Of a stretch of DNA of 41,306 bases, positions 1 to 8,661 are shown one piece after another (within the stretch, counting starts at the first letter, position 1; every line of letters starts with the position of its first letter). Source of the DNA: Thiobacillus sp. 63-78 (GTDB lineage: Bacteria; Pseudomonadota; Gammaproteobacteria; Burkholderiales; Thiobacillaceae); contig MKWM01000035.1 of the NCBI GenBank assembly GCA_001899765.1, positions 1-41,306 of the forward strand, given 5' to 3'. The notes beneath the pieces were generated by a model, which was given only the letters and a program-made list of their open reading frames with translations, was not told where the DNA came from and searched no databases. The translations under genes and the position numbers were made by a program.

Positions 1-72
1 TCTTGTGCGACCCCACCCCAAACCCCGGCTCGTCCCGGTAAATGCGGTTCGAGCAACTCCCAGTGTTTGTCT

Positions 73-146
73 GATATGTCATGTCGATGAAGGGTTTCCG
101 GCATTCGGTCATGAGATTTGTTGCGAAGAAGGTATTATGACATATC
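73..146. repeat. 10-bp perfect inverted repeat downstream of ispH
   Basis: GATATGTCAT at 73-82 is the exact reverse complement of ATGACATATC at 137-146. A second imperfect pair (GTCATGAGA at 108-116 and TCTCGTGAC at 145-153) partly overlaps it. The first 161 bases look less GC-rich than the rest and contain no gene I can support. The arms are 54 bp apart, so this is not a simple terminator. It could be the remnant of an element or chance. Confidence 0.35.
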
Positions 147-161
147 TCGTGACGACGGTAT

Positions 162-1091
162 CTAGGAGAGTAGTTCTTTTGGCATAGGAAAGTTCACTTT
201 CTCCAGCAAACCCTGCAGTGGAGCCACTTCGGTGGCCCCGAGCTTTTTCATGTGGTCGATGACTTCTTCGACGAGCACTTCGGGGGCCGAGGCGCCGGCA
301 GAGATGCCGACACGTTGCCTGCCTTCGAGCCAGGCGGGGTCGATATCCGCTACACCATCCACGAGATAGGCCGGCACACCAAGATTCTCCGCCACTTCCC
401 GCAAGCGGTTCGAGTTGGAACTGTTCGGCGACCCCACCACAATGACCACATCGCTTTCGGCGGCCAGCTTCTTGACCGCATCTTGCCGGTTCTGCGTGGC
501 ATAGCAGATGTCGTCTTTCTTCGGGCCGGTAATGTGTGGAAAACGTGCACGCAGGGCGTCGACCACGCGCGCGGCGTCATCAACCGATAGCGTGGTCTGG
601 GTGACGTAGGCGAGCTTGTCGGGATCGGCAACCCGCAGGCTGGCGACGTCTTCCGGGGTCTCGACCAGGTACATGCCGCCATTCGACTGGCCTAGCGTGC
701 CCTCGACCTCGGGGTGGCCTTTATGGCCGATCATCACGATCTCGAACCCCTTGTCGTGCATCTTGCTTACTTCGACGTGGACCTTGGTGACCAGCGGGCA
801 GGTCGCGTCGAACACGTTGAGGCCACGTGCCTCGGCTTCGGCGCGCACGGCCTGCGAGACGCCGTGGGCGCTGAAGATGACGGTGGCGCCGACAGGCACT
901 TCCGCCAGTTCCTCGACGAAGATGGCGCCCTTGGCCTTGAGGCCGTTGACGACGAAGGTGTTGTGGACGACTTCGTGTCGCACGTAGATGGGCGCGCCGA
1001 ATTTTTCCAGCGCGCGCTCGACGATGGCGATGGCGCGGTCGACGCCAGCGCAGAAGCCGCGCGGGTTGGCGAGAAGAATGGTGGGGGTCAT
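162..1091 (-). CDS. ispH: 4-hydroxy-3-methylbut-2-enyl diphosphate reductase (IspH/LytB)
   Basis: Last enzyme of the MEP isoprenoid pathway. This cytoplasmic iron-sulfur reductase converts HMBPP to IPP and DMAPP. At 309 residues it has the usual length. The three cluster cysteines are visible: C14 in [13 protein letters not shown]98 in [11 protein letters not shown] and C196 in [10 protein letters not shown]. The substrate-binding histidines H43 (VVHN), H76 (SAHG) and H126 (HPEVEGT) and the late SAGASAPE motif are also present. It is the last gene of a minus-strand run ribF-ileS-lspA-fkpB-ispH, the same order as in E. coli. Its ATG lies 10 bp after the fkpB stop, so it is probably co-transcribed. 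No clear terminator follows it. Confidence 0.97.
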   Translation of the reverse strand: MTPTILLANPRGFCAGVDRAIAIVERALEKFGAPIYVRHEVVHNTFVVNGLKAKGAIFVEELAEVPVGATVIFSAHGVSQAVRAEAEARGLNVFDATCPLVTKVHVEVSKMHDKGFEIVMIGHKGHPEVEGTLGQSNGGMYLVETPEDVASLRVADPDKLAYVTQTTLSVDDAARVVDALRARFPHITGPKKDDICYATQNRQDAVKKLAAESDVVIVVGSPNSSNSNRLREVAENLGVPAYLVDGVADIDPAWLEGRQRVGISAGASAPEVLVEEVIDHMKKLGATEVAPLQGLLEKVNFPMPKELLS

Positions 1092-1101
1092 GAGGGTTGC
1101 C

Positions 1102-1539
1102 TTAGAGGATGCGGACGATTTCCACTTCGAATTCGATCGACAGATCGGCGAGCGGATGGTTGAAATCGACCTTCACCGCATCGCCGCCGATTTCCAGGAT
1201 GCGGCCGGCCAGCGTCTGGCCGTTGGGCATGGTGAATTCGACCAGTTGATCGACGGCGAATTCCATGTCGGCGGGCAGGTCTGTTCCGGGCAGCGTCTGG
1301 ACCAGGTCGGGCTGGCTGGCGCCGAAGGCCTGCCAGGGATCGAGCAGGAAGACGTGGCGTTCGCCGGGAGCGAGATCGATCAGCCACTGCTCCAGCATCG
1401 GCGCCAGGGTGCCGTCGCCAAGTGTGAGCGTCTCGGGTTCGGCATCGTCGAAGTTGGAAACGATATCGTCGCCGCCGCGCGGCCGCAGCGCATAGCGGAG
1501 CGCCAGGGTGTCGCCCATGGCAACGGTACGTGCGCTCAT
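1102..1539 (-). CDS. fkpB: FKBP-type peptidyl-prolyl isomerase, SlpA/FkpB type
   Basis: Small cytoplasmic FKBP-fold prolyl isomerase and chaperone of 145 residues. The FKBP half-domain is interrupted by an insert-in-flap region (about residues 65-110), as in SlpA/SlyD. The C-terminal segment with [13 protein letters not shown] is the signature of this family. There is no His-rich metal-binding tail of the SlyD kind, which favours SlpA/FkpB. Its ATG overlaps the lspA TGA in a 4-bp ATGA junction, indicating translational coupling. Its position between lspA and ispH is widely conserved. Confidence 0.92.
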   Translation of the reverse strand: MSARTVAMGDTLALRYALRPRGGDDIVSNFDDAEPETLTLGDGTLAPMLEQWLIDLAPGERHVFLLDPWQAFGASQPDLVQTLPGTDLPADMEFAVDQLVEFTMPNGQTLAGRILEIGGDAVKVDFNHPLADLSIEFEVEIVRIL

Positions 1540-2033
1540 GGTTTGCTTGCCGGGACGCGCTTGCCGCGCAGGCTGTCCCAGATCAGCAGAACGGCGCCGA
1601 CGGTGATGGCGGAATCCGCGACGTTGAAGGCGGGCCAGGCGAGGCCCCGGTAGTGGAAATACAGGAAATCCACCACGTGGCCGAGCGCGACGCGGTCGAT
1701 CACGTTGCCGAGCGCGCCGCCGAGCACCAGCGCCAGTGCGAACGACAGATGCGGATCATGGGCATGGCGCTTCAGCAGGCGCACGATGACCACGGTCGCG
1801 ACGATGCCCACCGTGATGAAGAACCAGCGTTGCCAGCCGCCCGCGTCGGCGAGGAAGCTGAATGCCGCGCCGGTGTTGTACACCAGCACCAGCGAAAAGA
1901 AGGGCAAAACCGGAATGGCTTCCTGGTAGTCGAGCGTGGACGTTACCCAGAACTTTGTCAGATGGTCGAGCACGATCACGGCCAGTGCGATGCCCAGCCA
2001 TTTGCGCATGGCCGGATTAAGGAAATCAGGCAT
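1536..2033 (-). CDS. lspA: Lipoprotein signal peptidase II
   Basis: Inner-membrane aspartyl protease that removes the signal peptide from diacylglyceryl-modified prolipoproteins. The 165-residue protein has four hydrophobic segments (about 11-30, 68-86, 96-112 and 138-153). The family motifs are [16 protein letters not shown] with VVDF (catalytic D122) and FNVADS (catalytic D140). I chose the ATG at 2033, which gives MPDFLNP and family length. The frame stays open further upstream only because it runs inside ileS. Its start overlaps the end of ileS by 8 bp and its stop overlaps the fkpB start by 4 bp. Confidence 0.96.
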   Translation of the reverse strand: MPDFLNPAMRKWLGIALAVIVLDHLTKFWVTSTLDYQEAIPVLPFFSLVLVYNTGAAFSFLADAGGWQRWFFITVGIVATVVIVRLLKRHAHDPHLSFALALVLGGALGNVIDRVALGHVVDFLYFHYRGLAWPAFNVADSAITVGAVLLIWDSLRGKRVPASKP

Positions 2034-5016
2034 GGCTGCGTACCTCGCCTGCGCCAAACAGATTGGTGACGCAGCGGCCGCACAGGCCGGGATGGGCGGC
2101 CTCCGCATCGACGTCGTCGCGGTAATGCCAGCAGCGCTCGCATTTCTTCGCGGCACTCGGGGTGACCTCGATGCGATCGGCGGCGGCGGCCACCAGGCGC
2201 GCCTGTGAGGTGATGAGGACGAAGCGCAGATCGTCGCCCAGCGGCGCCAGCAGTGCCTGGGTATCCGCGCCGGCATGCAGGGTGACTTCGGCCTGCAGCG
2301 AGGAACCGATGCCACCGGCGACGCGCACGGTCTCCAGTTCCTTCTGTACCTCGGCACGCACTGCGCGGATGCGCGTCCAGCGTTCGAGCAGGCCGGCTTC
2401 ATCGGCCTGGGCCGGCAGGTCGTGCCAGACATGCAGGAACACCGAATCGTTTTCACCGCCCATTGTGGAGCCCGTTCGCCCTGAGCTTGTCGAAGGGCCT
2501 TGTGTGTCGCTTGAGGGCTTCGACAGGCTCTGCCCGAACGGGGTTGAGGCTTCATTATTTCGGGGTGTCAGTTGCGCCCACACTTCCTCACCGGTGAACG
2601 ACAGGATCGGCGCCATCCAGCGTACCAGCGCGTGGGTAATGTGAAACAGCGCATTCTGCGCGGCGCGGCGCGCGCGGCTGTCGGCGCCGCTGGTGTAGAG
2701 GCGGTCCTTCAGAATGTCCAGATAGAAACCGCCGAGATCTTCCGAGCAGAAGCCTTGCAGTTTCTGCACGATGAAGTGGAATTCGTGGGCGTCGTAATGC
2801 GTCTGCAATTCGCTTTGCAAGTGGCGTGTCAGGGCCAGCACGTAGCGATCGATTTCCAGCCAGTCCGCCACCGGCAACGCATGCGTCATGGGGTCGAAAT
2901 CGGACAGGTTGGCGAGCAGGAATTTCAGGGTATTGCGAATGCGGCGATAGCTTTCCACCACGCGCTTGAGGATTTCATCCGAGATCGTCAGTTCGCCGGA
3001 ATAATCGGTGGTCGCCACCCACAAGCGCAGGATGTCGGCGCCGTACTGGTCCATCACTTTCTGCGGCGAGACGACGTTGCCTTTCGACTTGCTCATCTTG
3101 TGGCCGCGGCCGTCGACCACGAAGCCGTGGGTCAGCAAAGCCTGGTAGGGCGCGCGGCCGTCGGTGGCGCAGCCGGTGAGCAGGCTGGACTGGAACCAGC
3201 CGCGATGCTGGTCCGAGCCTTCGAGATAGAGGTCGGCGGGATACGCGAGTTCGGGGCGGTGCTTCAGCACGCAGGCGTGGGTGACACCGGAGTCGAACCA
3301 GACGTCGAGTGTATGACCGGTCTTGTCGTAGTGCGCGGCATCGTCGCCCAGCAGTTCGACGGGGTCGAGCGCGAACCAGGCCTCGATGCCGGCCGCCTCG
3401 ACGCGCTGGGCGACGGTTTCCAGTAGTTCCGCCGTGCGCGGATGCAGTGCGCCGGTTTCCTTGTGGGTGAAGAAGGGCATCGGCACGCCCCAGTTGCGCT
3501 GGCGCGAGACGCACCAGTCGGGGCGGTTCCTGATCATCGCCTCCAGCCGCGCGCGGCCCCACGCAGGAAAGAACTGCGTCGCATCGACCGCCTGCATGGC
3601 GCGCTCGCGCAAGGTATTTCCCTCGCCCGCAAGCGGGAGAGGGTGGCCCGCAGGGTCGGGAGAGGGCTGTGTGCTTGTGGAGGGGGCTGACGCGGTGCCG
3701 AGACCCTCTCCCCCGACCTCTCCCCCGCTTGCGGGGGAGGGGTGTAAATCCATGCCGATGAACCACTGTCGCGTCGCGCGAAAAATGATCGGCGTCTTGT
3801 GGCGCCAGCAGTGCGGGTAGCTGTGCTGCAGTGTTTCGTGGGCCAGCAGGTTGCCGCGGGCGGCGAGGGTGTCGATGATGAGCGGATTCGCCTGCCAGAT
3901 GCTCATGCCGCCGACCAGCGGCACGCTGGCGTAGAAGCGGCCGTCGTCGCCCACCGGGTTATCCACTTTCAAGCCGTAGCGGCTGCCCACCACGTAGTCG
4001 TCGAGGCCGTGTCCGGGCGCGGTGTGCACCGCGCCGGTACCGGCATCGGCCGTCACGTGGTCGCCGACGATCACCGGTACCTGGCGTTCCTGGAAGGGGT
4101 GCCACAGCAGCGCGCCTTCGAGCGCCTGGCCGGTCGTGTGGGCGACGACTGCGGCGCCTTCGCTCAGGCCATATCGGGTGAGCGCAGTCTCGCGCAGGCT
4201 GTCGGCGAGAATCAGCAGGCCCCTGGCCGTGCGCACCAGCGCGTACTGGAAATCGGGATGCAGCGCCACCGCCTGGTTGGCGGGCAGCGTCCAGGGCGTA
4301 GTCGTCCAGATGACGAACTGAACCGGTTCGTCGATCGTCGCGATATCAAAACGTCGGGCGAGGTCGGCGCGGTCGGCCACGGCAAAGCCGACATCGATCG
4401 CGGGCGAAGCCTTGTCCTCGTACTCGACCTCGGCCTCGGCCAGCGCCGAGCCGCAATCGACGCACCAATGCACCGGCTTGGCGCCTTGATAAAGATAGCC
4501 GGCCTGCTGGATCTGACCCAGCACGCGCAAGGTGTCGGCCTCGAACTTGAAGTCCATGGTGCGATACGGATTCGCCCAGTCGCCCAGCACGCCGAGGCGG
4601 ATGAAGTCGGTTTTCTGCCGTTCGATCTGCTCGGTGGCGTAGGCGCGGCACAGCTCGCGGAATTTCGCCGGGTCGATGTTTTTTCCGTGGGCCTTCTCGA
4701 CCTGCAATTCGATCGGCAGGCCGTGGCAGTCCCAGCCCGGGACGTAGGGGGCGTCGAAGCCGGACAGCGTCCTGGCCTTGACGATGATGTCCTTGAGAAT
4801 CTTGTTGACCGCGTGGCCGATATGGATGTCGCCGTTGGCGTAGGGCGGGCCGTCGTGCAGGATGAATGTCGGCCGCCCGGCCGCGGCCTTGCGGATCGCT
4901 TCGTAGCGTTTGTTCTCCTGCCAGCTTTTGACCCAGCCGGGCTCGCGTTTGGCGAGGTCGCCGCGCATGGGGAAGGGCGTATCGGGCAGGTTGAGGGTGC
5001 TTTTGTAGTCAGGCAT
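2026..5016 (-). CDS. ileS: Isoleucyl-tRNA synthetase with two in-frame repeat insertions
   Basis: Class I synthetase charging tRNA-Ile. The HIGH motif is at residues 65-68 and KMSKS at 640-644. The CP1 editing domain shows [10 protein letters not shown] and [12 protein letters not shown]. The C-terminal zinc finger (KCERCW and CGRC) marks the bacterial type. At 996 residues it is some 60 longer than the usual 930-940. The excess comes from two low-complexity stretches. One, of about 45 residues after FIGMD (residues 424-468), is encoded by a palindromic repeat at 3620-3742. The other (about residues 826-849), after [12 protein letters not shown], is encoded by a repeat at 2471-2542. Both keep the reading frame and add no stop. 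The gene lies 11 bp after ribF and overlaps lspA. Confidence 0.97.
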   Translation of the reverse strand: MPDYKSTLNLPDTPFPMRGDLAKREPGWVKSWQENKRYEAIRKAAAGRPTFILHDGPPYANGDIHIGHAVNKILKDIIVKARTLSGFDAPYVPGWDCHGLPIELQVEKAHGKNIDPAKFRELCRAYATEQIERQKTDFIRLGVLGDWANPYRTMDFKFEADTLRVLGQIQQAGYLYQGAKPVHWCVDCGSALAEAEVEYEDKASPAIDVGFAVADRADLARRFDIATIDEPVQFVIWTTTPWTLPANQAVALHPDFQYALVRTARGLLILADSLRETALTRYGLSEGAAVVAHTTGQALEGALLWHPFQERQVPVIVGDHVTADAGTGAVHTAPGHGLDDYVVGSRYGLKVDNPVGDDGRFYASVPLVGGMSIWQANPLIIDTLAARGNLLAHETLQHSYPHCWRHKTPIIFRATRQWFIGMDLHPSPASGGEVGGEGLGTASAPSTSTQPSPDPAGHPLPLAGEGNTLRERAMQAVDATQFFPAWGRARLEAMIRNRPDWCVSRQRNWGVPMPFFTHKETGALHPRTAELLETVAQRVEAAGIEAWFALDPVELLGDDAAHYDKTGHTLDVWFDSGVTHACVLKHRPELAYPADLYLEGSDQHRGWFQSSLLTGCATDGRAPYQALLTHGFVVDGRGHKMSKSKGNVVSPQKVMDQYGADILRLWVATTDYSGELTISDEILKRVVESYRRIRNTLKFLLANLSDFDPMTHALPVADWLEIDRYVLALTRHLQSELQTHYDAHEFHFIVQKLQGFCSEDLGGFYLDILKDRLYTSGADSRARRAAQNALFHITHALVRWMAPILSFTGEEVWAQLTPRNNEASTPFGQSLSKPSSDTQGPSTSSGRTGSTMGGENDSVFLHVWHDLPAQADEAGLLERWTRIRAVRAEVQKELETVRVAGGIGSSLQAEVTLHAGADTQALLAPLGDDLRFVLITSQARLVAAAADRIEVTPSAAKKCERCWHYRDDVDAEAAHPGLCGRCVTNLFGAGEVRSHA
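2471..2542. repeat. 72-bp palindromic repeat (family B) inside ileS
   Basis: The left arm (2471-2495, CCCGTTCGCCCTGAGCTTGT then CGAAG) and right arm (2518-2542) are inverted copies matching at 21 of 25 positions around a 22-bp centre. The element is exactly 24 codons long and is read through in ileS as a Ser/Thr/Gly-rich stretch. I recognise this arm sequence as a widely dispersed intergenic repeat in proteobacteria. That attribution is from memory and was not checked. Confidence 0.8.
3620..3742. repeat. 123-bp REP/MITE-like repeat (family A) inside ileS
   Basis: The two ends are inverted copies of a hairpin-forming motif: CCCTCGCCCGCAAGCGGG then aGAGGG at 3620-3643, and CTCTCCCCCGCTTGCGGGGG then aggg at 3719-3742. 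The middle contains further GGGAGAGGG and CCCTCTCCC blocks. The element length is 41 codons and the ileS frame passes through it as a Pro/Ser/Gly-rich segment. Related copies lie at 13178-13270 and 14857-14880, both intergenic. Confidence 0.82.
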
Positions 5017-5027
5017 GGTGTCCGGGT

Positions 5028-5957
5028 TTATTTGATCGTGGCCAGGAAATGTCTGGCGTGGTCGACATCGCGGCGGATCTGTGCGGCGAGACTGTCGAGG
5101 TCGGGATATTTCGCTTCGTCACGCAGCTTGTGCAGGAAGTCGACGCGCACGCGGCGACCGTAAATGTCGGCATTGAAATCGAACAGGTGCACTTCGAGCA
5201 CGGGAACGGCGTCCGCGCCCTTGACGGTCGGGCGTTTGCCCAGGCTTGCCACGCCCGGCAGCGGCGCTCCGTTGAGGCCATAGAGTCTGACGGCGAAGAT
5301 TCCCATCAACGGTGGCCGGTTGTGCCGGAGCTGGATGTTGGCGGTGGGGAAGCCGATGTCGCGCCCCAGCTTGTCGCCGTGCACCACGCGTCCGGAGATG
5401 CTGTAAGGCTGGCCCAGCAGGTGCGCTGCATGGTCGAGTTCGCCGGCGGCCAGCGCCGTGCGGATGGCCGTCGAGGACGCGCGCTCGCCCGCGACCGTCA
5501 CGGTGGGCAGCGACTCGACGTCGAAACCGAAGGTCCTGCCCATTTCTTTCAGCAGGGAAAAATCGCCCGCGCGTCTGGCGCCGTAGCGGAAATCATCGCC
5601 CACCAGCACATAGTGCGCCTGCAGGGTCCGGCCCAGCACCTGCTCGATGAAGGTTTCGCTGGACAGCGCCGAGAACGCGCGGTCGAAGCGGAACACGTGC
5701 AGCCGGTCGATCCCCAGCCGCTGCAGATGTTCGGCTTTTTCGCGCAGGCTGGACAGGCGCGGCGGCGCCTGTTCGGGGGAAAAGAATTCGCGTGGATGCG
5801 GCTCGAAGCTCAGGACGCAGCTTGGCAGGCCGCGCGCGTGCGCCGCGTCGCGCAGACGGGTGAGCATGGCCTGATGTCCGAGGTGCAGGCCGTCGAAGTT
5901 GCCGATGGTGACTGCATGGGGCATGCCGAGGGGATGAAAGCCGTGGGTGATGCGCAT
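5028..5957 (-). CDS. ribF: Bifunctional riboflavin kinase / FMN adenylyltransferase
   Basis: Makes FMN and then FAD from riboflavin in the cytoplasm. The 309-residue protein has an N-terminal nucleotidyltransferase domain with [12 protein letters not shown] (about residues 17-28). The C-terminal flavokinase domain starts near residue 183, with [19 protein letters not shown] (the PTAN motif). The length is typical. It heads the ribF-ileS-lspA-fkpB-ispH run and is followed by ileS after 11 bp. A TAGAAT hexamer on the minus strand (5984-5989) lies about 27 bp upstream of the ATG and could be a -10 box, but I see no good -35. Confidence 0.96.
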   Translation of the reverse strand: MRITHGFHPLGMPHAVTIGNFDGLHLGHQAMLTRLRDAAHARGLPSCVLSFEPHPREFFSPEQAPPRLSSLREKAEHLQRLGIDRLHVFRFDRAFSALSSETFIEQVLGRTLQAHYVLVGDDFRYGARRAGDFSLLKEMGRTFGFDVESLPTVTVAGERASSTAIRTALAAGELDHAAHLLGQPYSISGRVVHGDKLGRDIGFPTANIQLRHNRPPLMGIFAVRLYGLNGAPLPGVASLGKRPTVKGADAVPVLEVHLFDFNADIYGRRVRVDFLHKLRDEAKYPDLDSLAAQIRRDVDHARHFLATIK

Positions 5958-6036
5958 TGCGGGCGGGGCGCCGAAAAGGGCTTATTCTAGCCGATTCAGG
6001 TCTTGACCGTCCGCTGCCGGCCATGCGCGGCAAGCG

Positions 6037-7575
6037 TTATTCCGCGGCGCGGCGGACGAATTGACGTGGACGGAAGCCCATCAGCGCAAGCGCTGAAAAA
6101 TACAGCGCGACACCGCCGCCGACCAGCAGCGCCAGCCGCGCCAGCCTTTGGTAGGAGTGGGCGTCCAGCCACCACTGTGTTTCGCCCATGGTGAAGTAGA
6201 GTGCCGCCGCCATCAGCGACACCGCCAGCAGCACCCGCAGGAAATACGCGGCCCAGCCCGGTTGCGGCCGGTAGATCTGATGCTTCTTCAGCAGATGCAG
6301 CAGGATGCCGGCGTTGAGGCAGGCGGCCAGCCCGATCGACAGCGCCAGTCCGGCGTGGCCGAGCGGGCCGATGAAGGCCAGGTTCATCAACTGGGTGGCG
6401 ATGAGCGTGAAGATGGCGACCTTGACCGGCGTGCGGATATTCTGCCGCGCGTAGAAGCCAGGCGCCAGCACCTTGACCAGGATCAGCCCGACCAGGCCGA
6501 GGCTGTAGGCCACCAGGGCACGCTGGGTCATGGCGACGTCATGGGTGTCGAATGCGCCGTAGTGGAACAGCGTGGTGATGAGCGGTACGGCCAGTACCGC
6601 CAGCGCGGCGGCGGAAGGCAGCGCAAGCAGCAAGGTGAGCCGCAGGCCCCAGTCGAGCAGCTTCGAATATTCGGCCGGCGAGTCATCGGCATAATGCTTG
6701 GCCAGGCTGGGCAGCAGGATGGTCCCCAGCGCCACGCCCAGCATGCCGGTGGGGAATTCCATCAGGCGATCGGCGTAATACAGCCACGACACGCTGCCGG
6801 TGGCGAGGAAGGAGGCGAAGATGGTGTTGATGAGCAAGCTGATCTGCGCCACCGATACGCCGAGCGTGGCGGGCGCCATCAGCCGCAGGATCCGGTGGAC
6901 GCCCGGGTCATTGATGTGTCGCGTGGGGCGCGGCAGCATGCCGATTTTCATCAGGTGCGGCAGCATCCATGCAAGCTGCAGCACGCCGCCCAGCGCGACA
7001 CCCCAGCCCAGCGCCAGGACCGGCGGGTCGAAATACGGGGCCAGCCACAATGCCGCGCCGATCATGGCCACGTTCAGCAGGGTCGGCGCGAACGCCGGAA
7101 CCGAAAACTTGCTGTAGGTGTTGAGCACGCCGGCCGCCAGCGCCACCAGCGAAATGAAGACGATATAGGGAAAGGTGATGCGCAGCAGGGTGACGGTAAG
7201 CGTGAATTTTTCAGGGTCGGTGCGAAACCCCGGTGCGCTGACATAGGCCACCCACGGCGCGCCTGCAATGCCCAGCAGGGTCACGACGACCAGCGCCAGC
7301 GTGAGCGCGGTGCTGACCTGGTTGACCAGGACGTGGGTGGCGTCGTGGCCCTTGCGGGTCTTGTATTCGGCAAGAATGGGGACAAAGGCTTGCGAGAACG
7401 CGCCTTCGGCAAACAGTCGCCGCAGCAGGTTGGGAATCTTGAAGGCGACGAAAAAGGCGTCCGTGAACATCCCGGCGCCGAACACGCGGGCGATGATGGT
7501 GTCGCGCACGAATCCCAGGATACGGGAGAGCAGGGTCATGCTGCTGACCGCAGCGAGAGCTTTGAGTAGGTTCAT
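6037..7575 (-). CDS. murJ: Lipid II flippase MurJ (MviN)
   Basis: Inner-membrane MOP-superfamily flippase that moves lipid II outward for peptidoglycan synthesis. The ATG at 7575 gives 512 residues, the family norm, starting [20 protein letters not shown]. The N-terminal motifs [16 protein letters not shown] and [29 protein letters not shown] are characteristic. About 14 hydrophobic segments follow. The frame is open further upstream but without family-like sequence. It is transcribed away from rpsT and lies 79 bp upstream of ribF, with which it may be co-transcribed. Confidence 0.96.
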   Translation of the reverse strand: MNLLKALAAVSSMTLLSRILGFVRDTIIARVFGAGMFTDAFFVAFKIPNLLRRLFAEGAFSQAFVPILAEYKTRKGHDATHVLVNQVSTALTLALVVVTLLGIAGAPWVAYVSAPGFRTDPEKFTLTVTLLRITFPYIVFISLVALAAGVLNTYSKFSVPAFAPTLLNVAMIGAALWLAPYFDPPVLALGWGVALGGVLQLAWMLPHLMKIGMLPRPTRHINDPGVHRILRLMAPATLGVSVAQISLLINTIFASFLATGSVSWLYYADRLMEFPTGMLGVALGTILLPSLAKHYADDSPAEYSKLLDWGLRLTLLLALPSAAALAVLAVPLITTLFHYGAFDTHDVAMTQRALVAYSLGLVGLILVKVLAPGFYARQNIRTPVKVAIFTLIATQLMNLAFIGPLGHAGLALSIGLAACLNAGILLHLLKKHQIYRPQPGWAAYFLRVLLAVSLMAAALYFTMGETQWWLDAHSYQRLARLALLVGGGVALYFSALALMGFRPRQFVRRAAE

Positions 7576-7596
7576 GGGGGCGCGTATTTTGCGCGC

Positions 7597-7625
7597 ATTG
7601 TGCGGGGTGCCGCGCCGCGCTGCAA
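7597..7625 (-). promoter_or_regulatory. Putative sigma-70 promoter for murJ
   Basis: On the minus strand TTGCAG (7625-7620) and CACAAT (7602-7597) are separated by 17 bp. The predicted start would be about 15 nt upstream of the murJ ATG. The match is partial and nothing beyond spacing supports it. Confidence 0.4.
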
Positions 7626-7642
7626 CTCCATTCGCCGCGCAC

Positions 7643-7672
7643 TTGATTTTTTGTCGCGTTGTCCCGTACAAT
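7643..7672 (+). promoter_or_regulatory. Putative sigma-70 promoter for rpsT
   Basis: TTGATT (7643-7648) and TACAAT (7667-7672) are separated by 18 bp. Transcription would start near 7679, leaving a leader of about 90 nt before the rpsT ATG. The -10 box overlaps the first copy of a 10-bp direct repeat (GTCCCGTACA at 7661-7670, repeated at 7692-7701). Confidence 0.6.
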
Positions 7673-7730
7673 CGCGGGCTTTGGTGGGTTTGTCCCGTAC
7701 ACGGCGGGGTGCCTGCGACGATTAAATCTG

Positions 7731-7749
7731 CCCCGCGCTGGATGCGGGG
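7731..7749 (+). promoter_or_regulatory. Leader hairpin just upstream of the rpsT ribosome binding site
   Basis: CCCCGC (7731-7736) and GCGGGG (7744-7749) form a six-pair GC stem with a 7-nt loop, five bases before the AGGAG at 7755-7759. S20 synthesis is autoregulated at translation in E. coli, so a leader structure here is plausible. A role in this organism is only an inference. Confidence 0.4.
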
Positions 7750-7769
7750 TCTACAGGAGCAGAATATAT

Positions 7770-8033
7770 ATGGCGAACTCCGCCCAGGCGCGCAAGCGCG
7801 CACGTCAAGCCAGCGCCCAGCGCGACAAGAACATGAGCCAGCGTTCCGAACTCCGCACCGCGATCAAGAAAGTGCGCAAGGCCATCGAGGCGGGCGACAA
7901 GGCTGCGGCACAGCAGGTTTTCCAGGCGTCCGTGAGCGTGATCGACAGCATTGCCGACAAGAAAATCGTCCACAAGAACAAGGCTGCGCGCCACAAGAGC
8001 CGTCTGTCCCTGGCTGTCAAGAGCATGGCTTGA
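7770..8033 (+). CDS. rpsT: 30S ribosomal protein S20
   Basis: Primary-binding small-subunit protein that contacts 16S rRNA. The 87-residue, Lys/Arg-rich helical protein starts [13 protein letters not shown] and ends [14 protein letters not shown], as typical S20 proteins do. The ATG at 7770 is set by AGGAG at 7755-7759 with 10-nt spacing. The frame remains open upstream, but that part is leader. It is monocistronic, with its own promoter upstream and a strong terminator 33 bp after the stop, and divergent from murJ as in many proteobacteria. Confidence 0.97.
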   Translation: MANSAQARKRARQASAQRDKNMSQRSELRTAIKKVRKAIEAGDKAAAQQVFQASVSVIDSIADKKIVHKNKAARHKSRLSLAVKSMA

Positions 8034-8066
8034 GCATCGATGCTGCCGGATTGATTTCGTGCCACA

Positions 8067-8105
8067 CCGATAAAAAACGCCGCGCCTTGCGGCGTTTTTT
8101 ATCGG
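8067..8105. terminator. Strong bidirectional intrinsic terminator between rpsT and the DUF3579 gene
   Basis: A perfect 17-bp stem (8067-8083 with 8089-8105) encloses a 5-nt loop. The GC core CGCCGC/GCGGCG is flanked by A6 and T6 runs, so it can terminate rpsT on the plus strand and the convergent DUF3579 gene on the minus strand. Confidence 0.92.
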
Positions 8106-8115
8106 CGATCCCCGG

Positions 8116-8385
8116 TTAATCCCCGTTTTCTGTGAGGAGTTCGTTGCTCTCGGCGAATGCCTGCAGGAAACGGTAGGCGCCGGGATCGGCTGCCTTGAGT
8201 TTTTTATTGACCACCACGCAGCGGATGCCTTCCAGCGTGGTGGGTTGCACATACGGCGAGTAGTTCATGCGGTTGTTGGGATCGATGACTGAAAACACGC
8301 ATGCCAGGCGGTCGGCCCAGTCGCTCGGACGAAAACGCGAGCCCTTGCCGGTGAGGCCGCGAATAATGAAGGGAGCGTCATCCAT
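8116..8385 (-). CDS. DUF3579 family protein of unknown function
   Basis: Small cytoplasmic protein of 89 residues with the core FRPSDWADRL, NRMNYSPYVQP and IRCVVVNKKL, which I recognise as DUF3579. No function is known to me. The ATG at 8385 aligns with where family members usually begin, and a minus-strand TAAAAT at 8420-8425 could be its -10 box. The frame is open upstream, with alternative ATGs at 8427, 8457 (GGGAGG only two bases before it) and 8505, so the start is uncertain. It is convergent with rpsT and divergent from argD, a neighbourhood I recall as common in betaproteobacteria. Confidence 0.8.
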   Translation of the reverse strand: MDDAPFIIRGLTGKGSRFRPSDWADRLACVFSVIDPNNRMNYSPYVQPTTLEGIRCVVVNKKLKAADPGAYRFLQAFAESNELLTENGD

Positions 8386-8540
8386 GGAGAGGCGAGTGGT
8401 CAATTCTGGAACGACGGATTTTAGCATGCGGGGTACCGGGTGCCGGGCGGCTTTCATCGCCTCCCGAACCAATACCCTGTTGCCGATTCCGATGTTGTTC
8501 TGCATGGCGAGCGGGTGCTCTCACCGTGCGCTTTTCGGCC

Positions 8541-8546
8541 TATAAT
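8541..8546 (+). promoter_or_regulatory. Putative -10 element upstream of argD
   Basis: A perfect TATAAT lies 116 bp upstream of the argD ATG. No convincing -35 hexamer is seen 16-18 bp upstream. A transcript from here would start near 8553 and run straight into the terminator-like hairpin at 8567-8597. Confidence 0.4.
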
Positions 8547-8566
8547 CAAGGCGCTGCATGACAAGC

Positions 8567-8597
8567 ACGGCGGCTTTGGCCGCCGTTTTCTATTTTT
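8567..8597 (+). terminator. Terminator-like hairpin in the argD leader (possible attenuator)
   Basis: ACGGCGGC (8567-8574) and GCCGCCGT (8579-8586) form an 8-bp stem with a TTTG loop. The following run TTTCTATTTTT has the shape of an intrinsic terminator on the plus strand only. No plus-strand gene lies between the rpsT terminator and this site. Confidence 0.6.
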
Positions 8598-8661
8598 CCA
8601 TTTCGCTGTTCCATCCAACACGTGGCGCAGCTATTTCAGGACAGCCTGATTGAGGACTGCC

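Noticed and set aside
2034..2555. Upstream extension of the lspA frame to 339 codons.
   Set aside because: The added part is out-of-frame ileS and repeat sequence. LspA of normal length starts at 2033.
3799..5163. A 454-codon open frame on the plus strand opposite ileS; similar long frames lie opposite murJ (6148-7569) and mltD (34401-36134).
   Set aside because: These are antisense shadows caused by GC-rich codon use. Their translations show no protein-like motifs, while the minus-strand products are unambiguous.
5958..6036. An FMN riboswitch upstream of ribF.
   Set aside because: The 79-bp gap is too short and shows no conserved RFN-element sequence.
8558..8653. A 31-codon reading frame starting ATG in the argD leader and overlapping the hairpin, as a possible leader peptide.
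   Set aside because: It contains only one arginine codon. Its apparent ribosome site (AAGG 8548-8551) would lie upstream of the predicted transcript start. I keep the hairpin but not the peptide.
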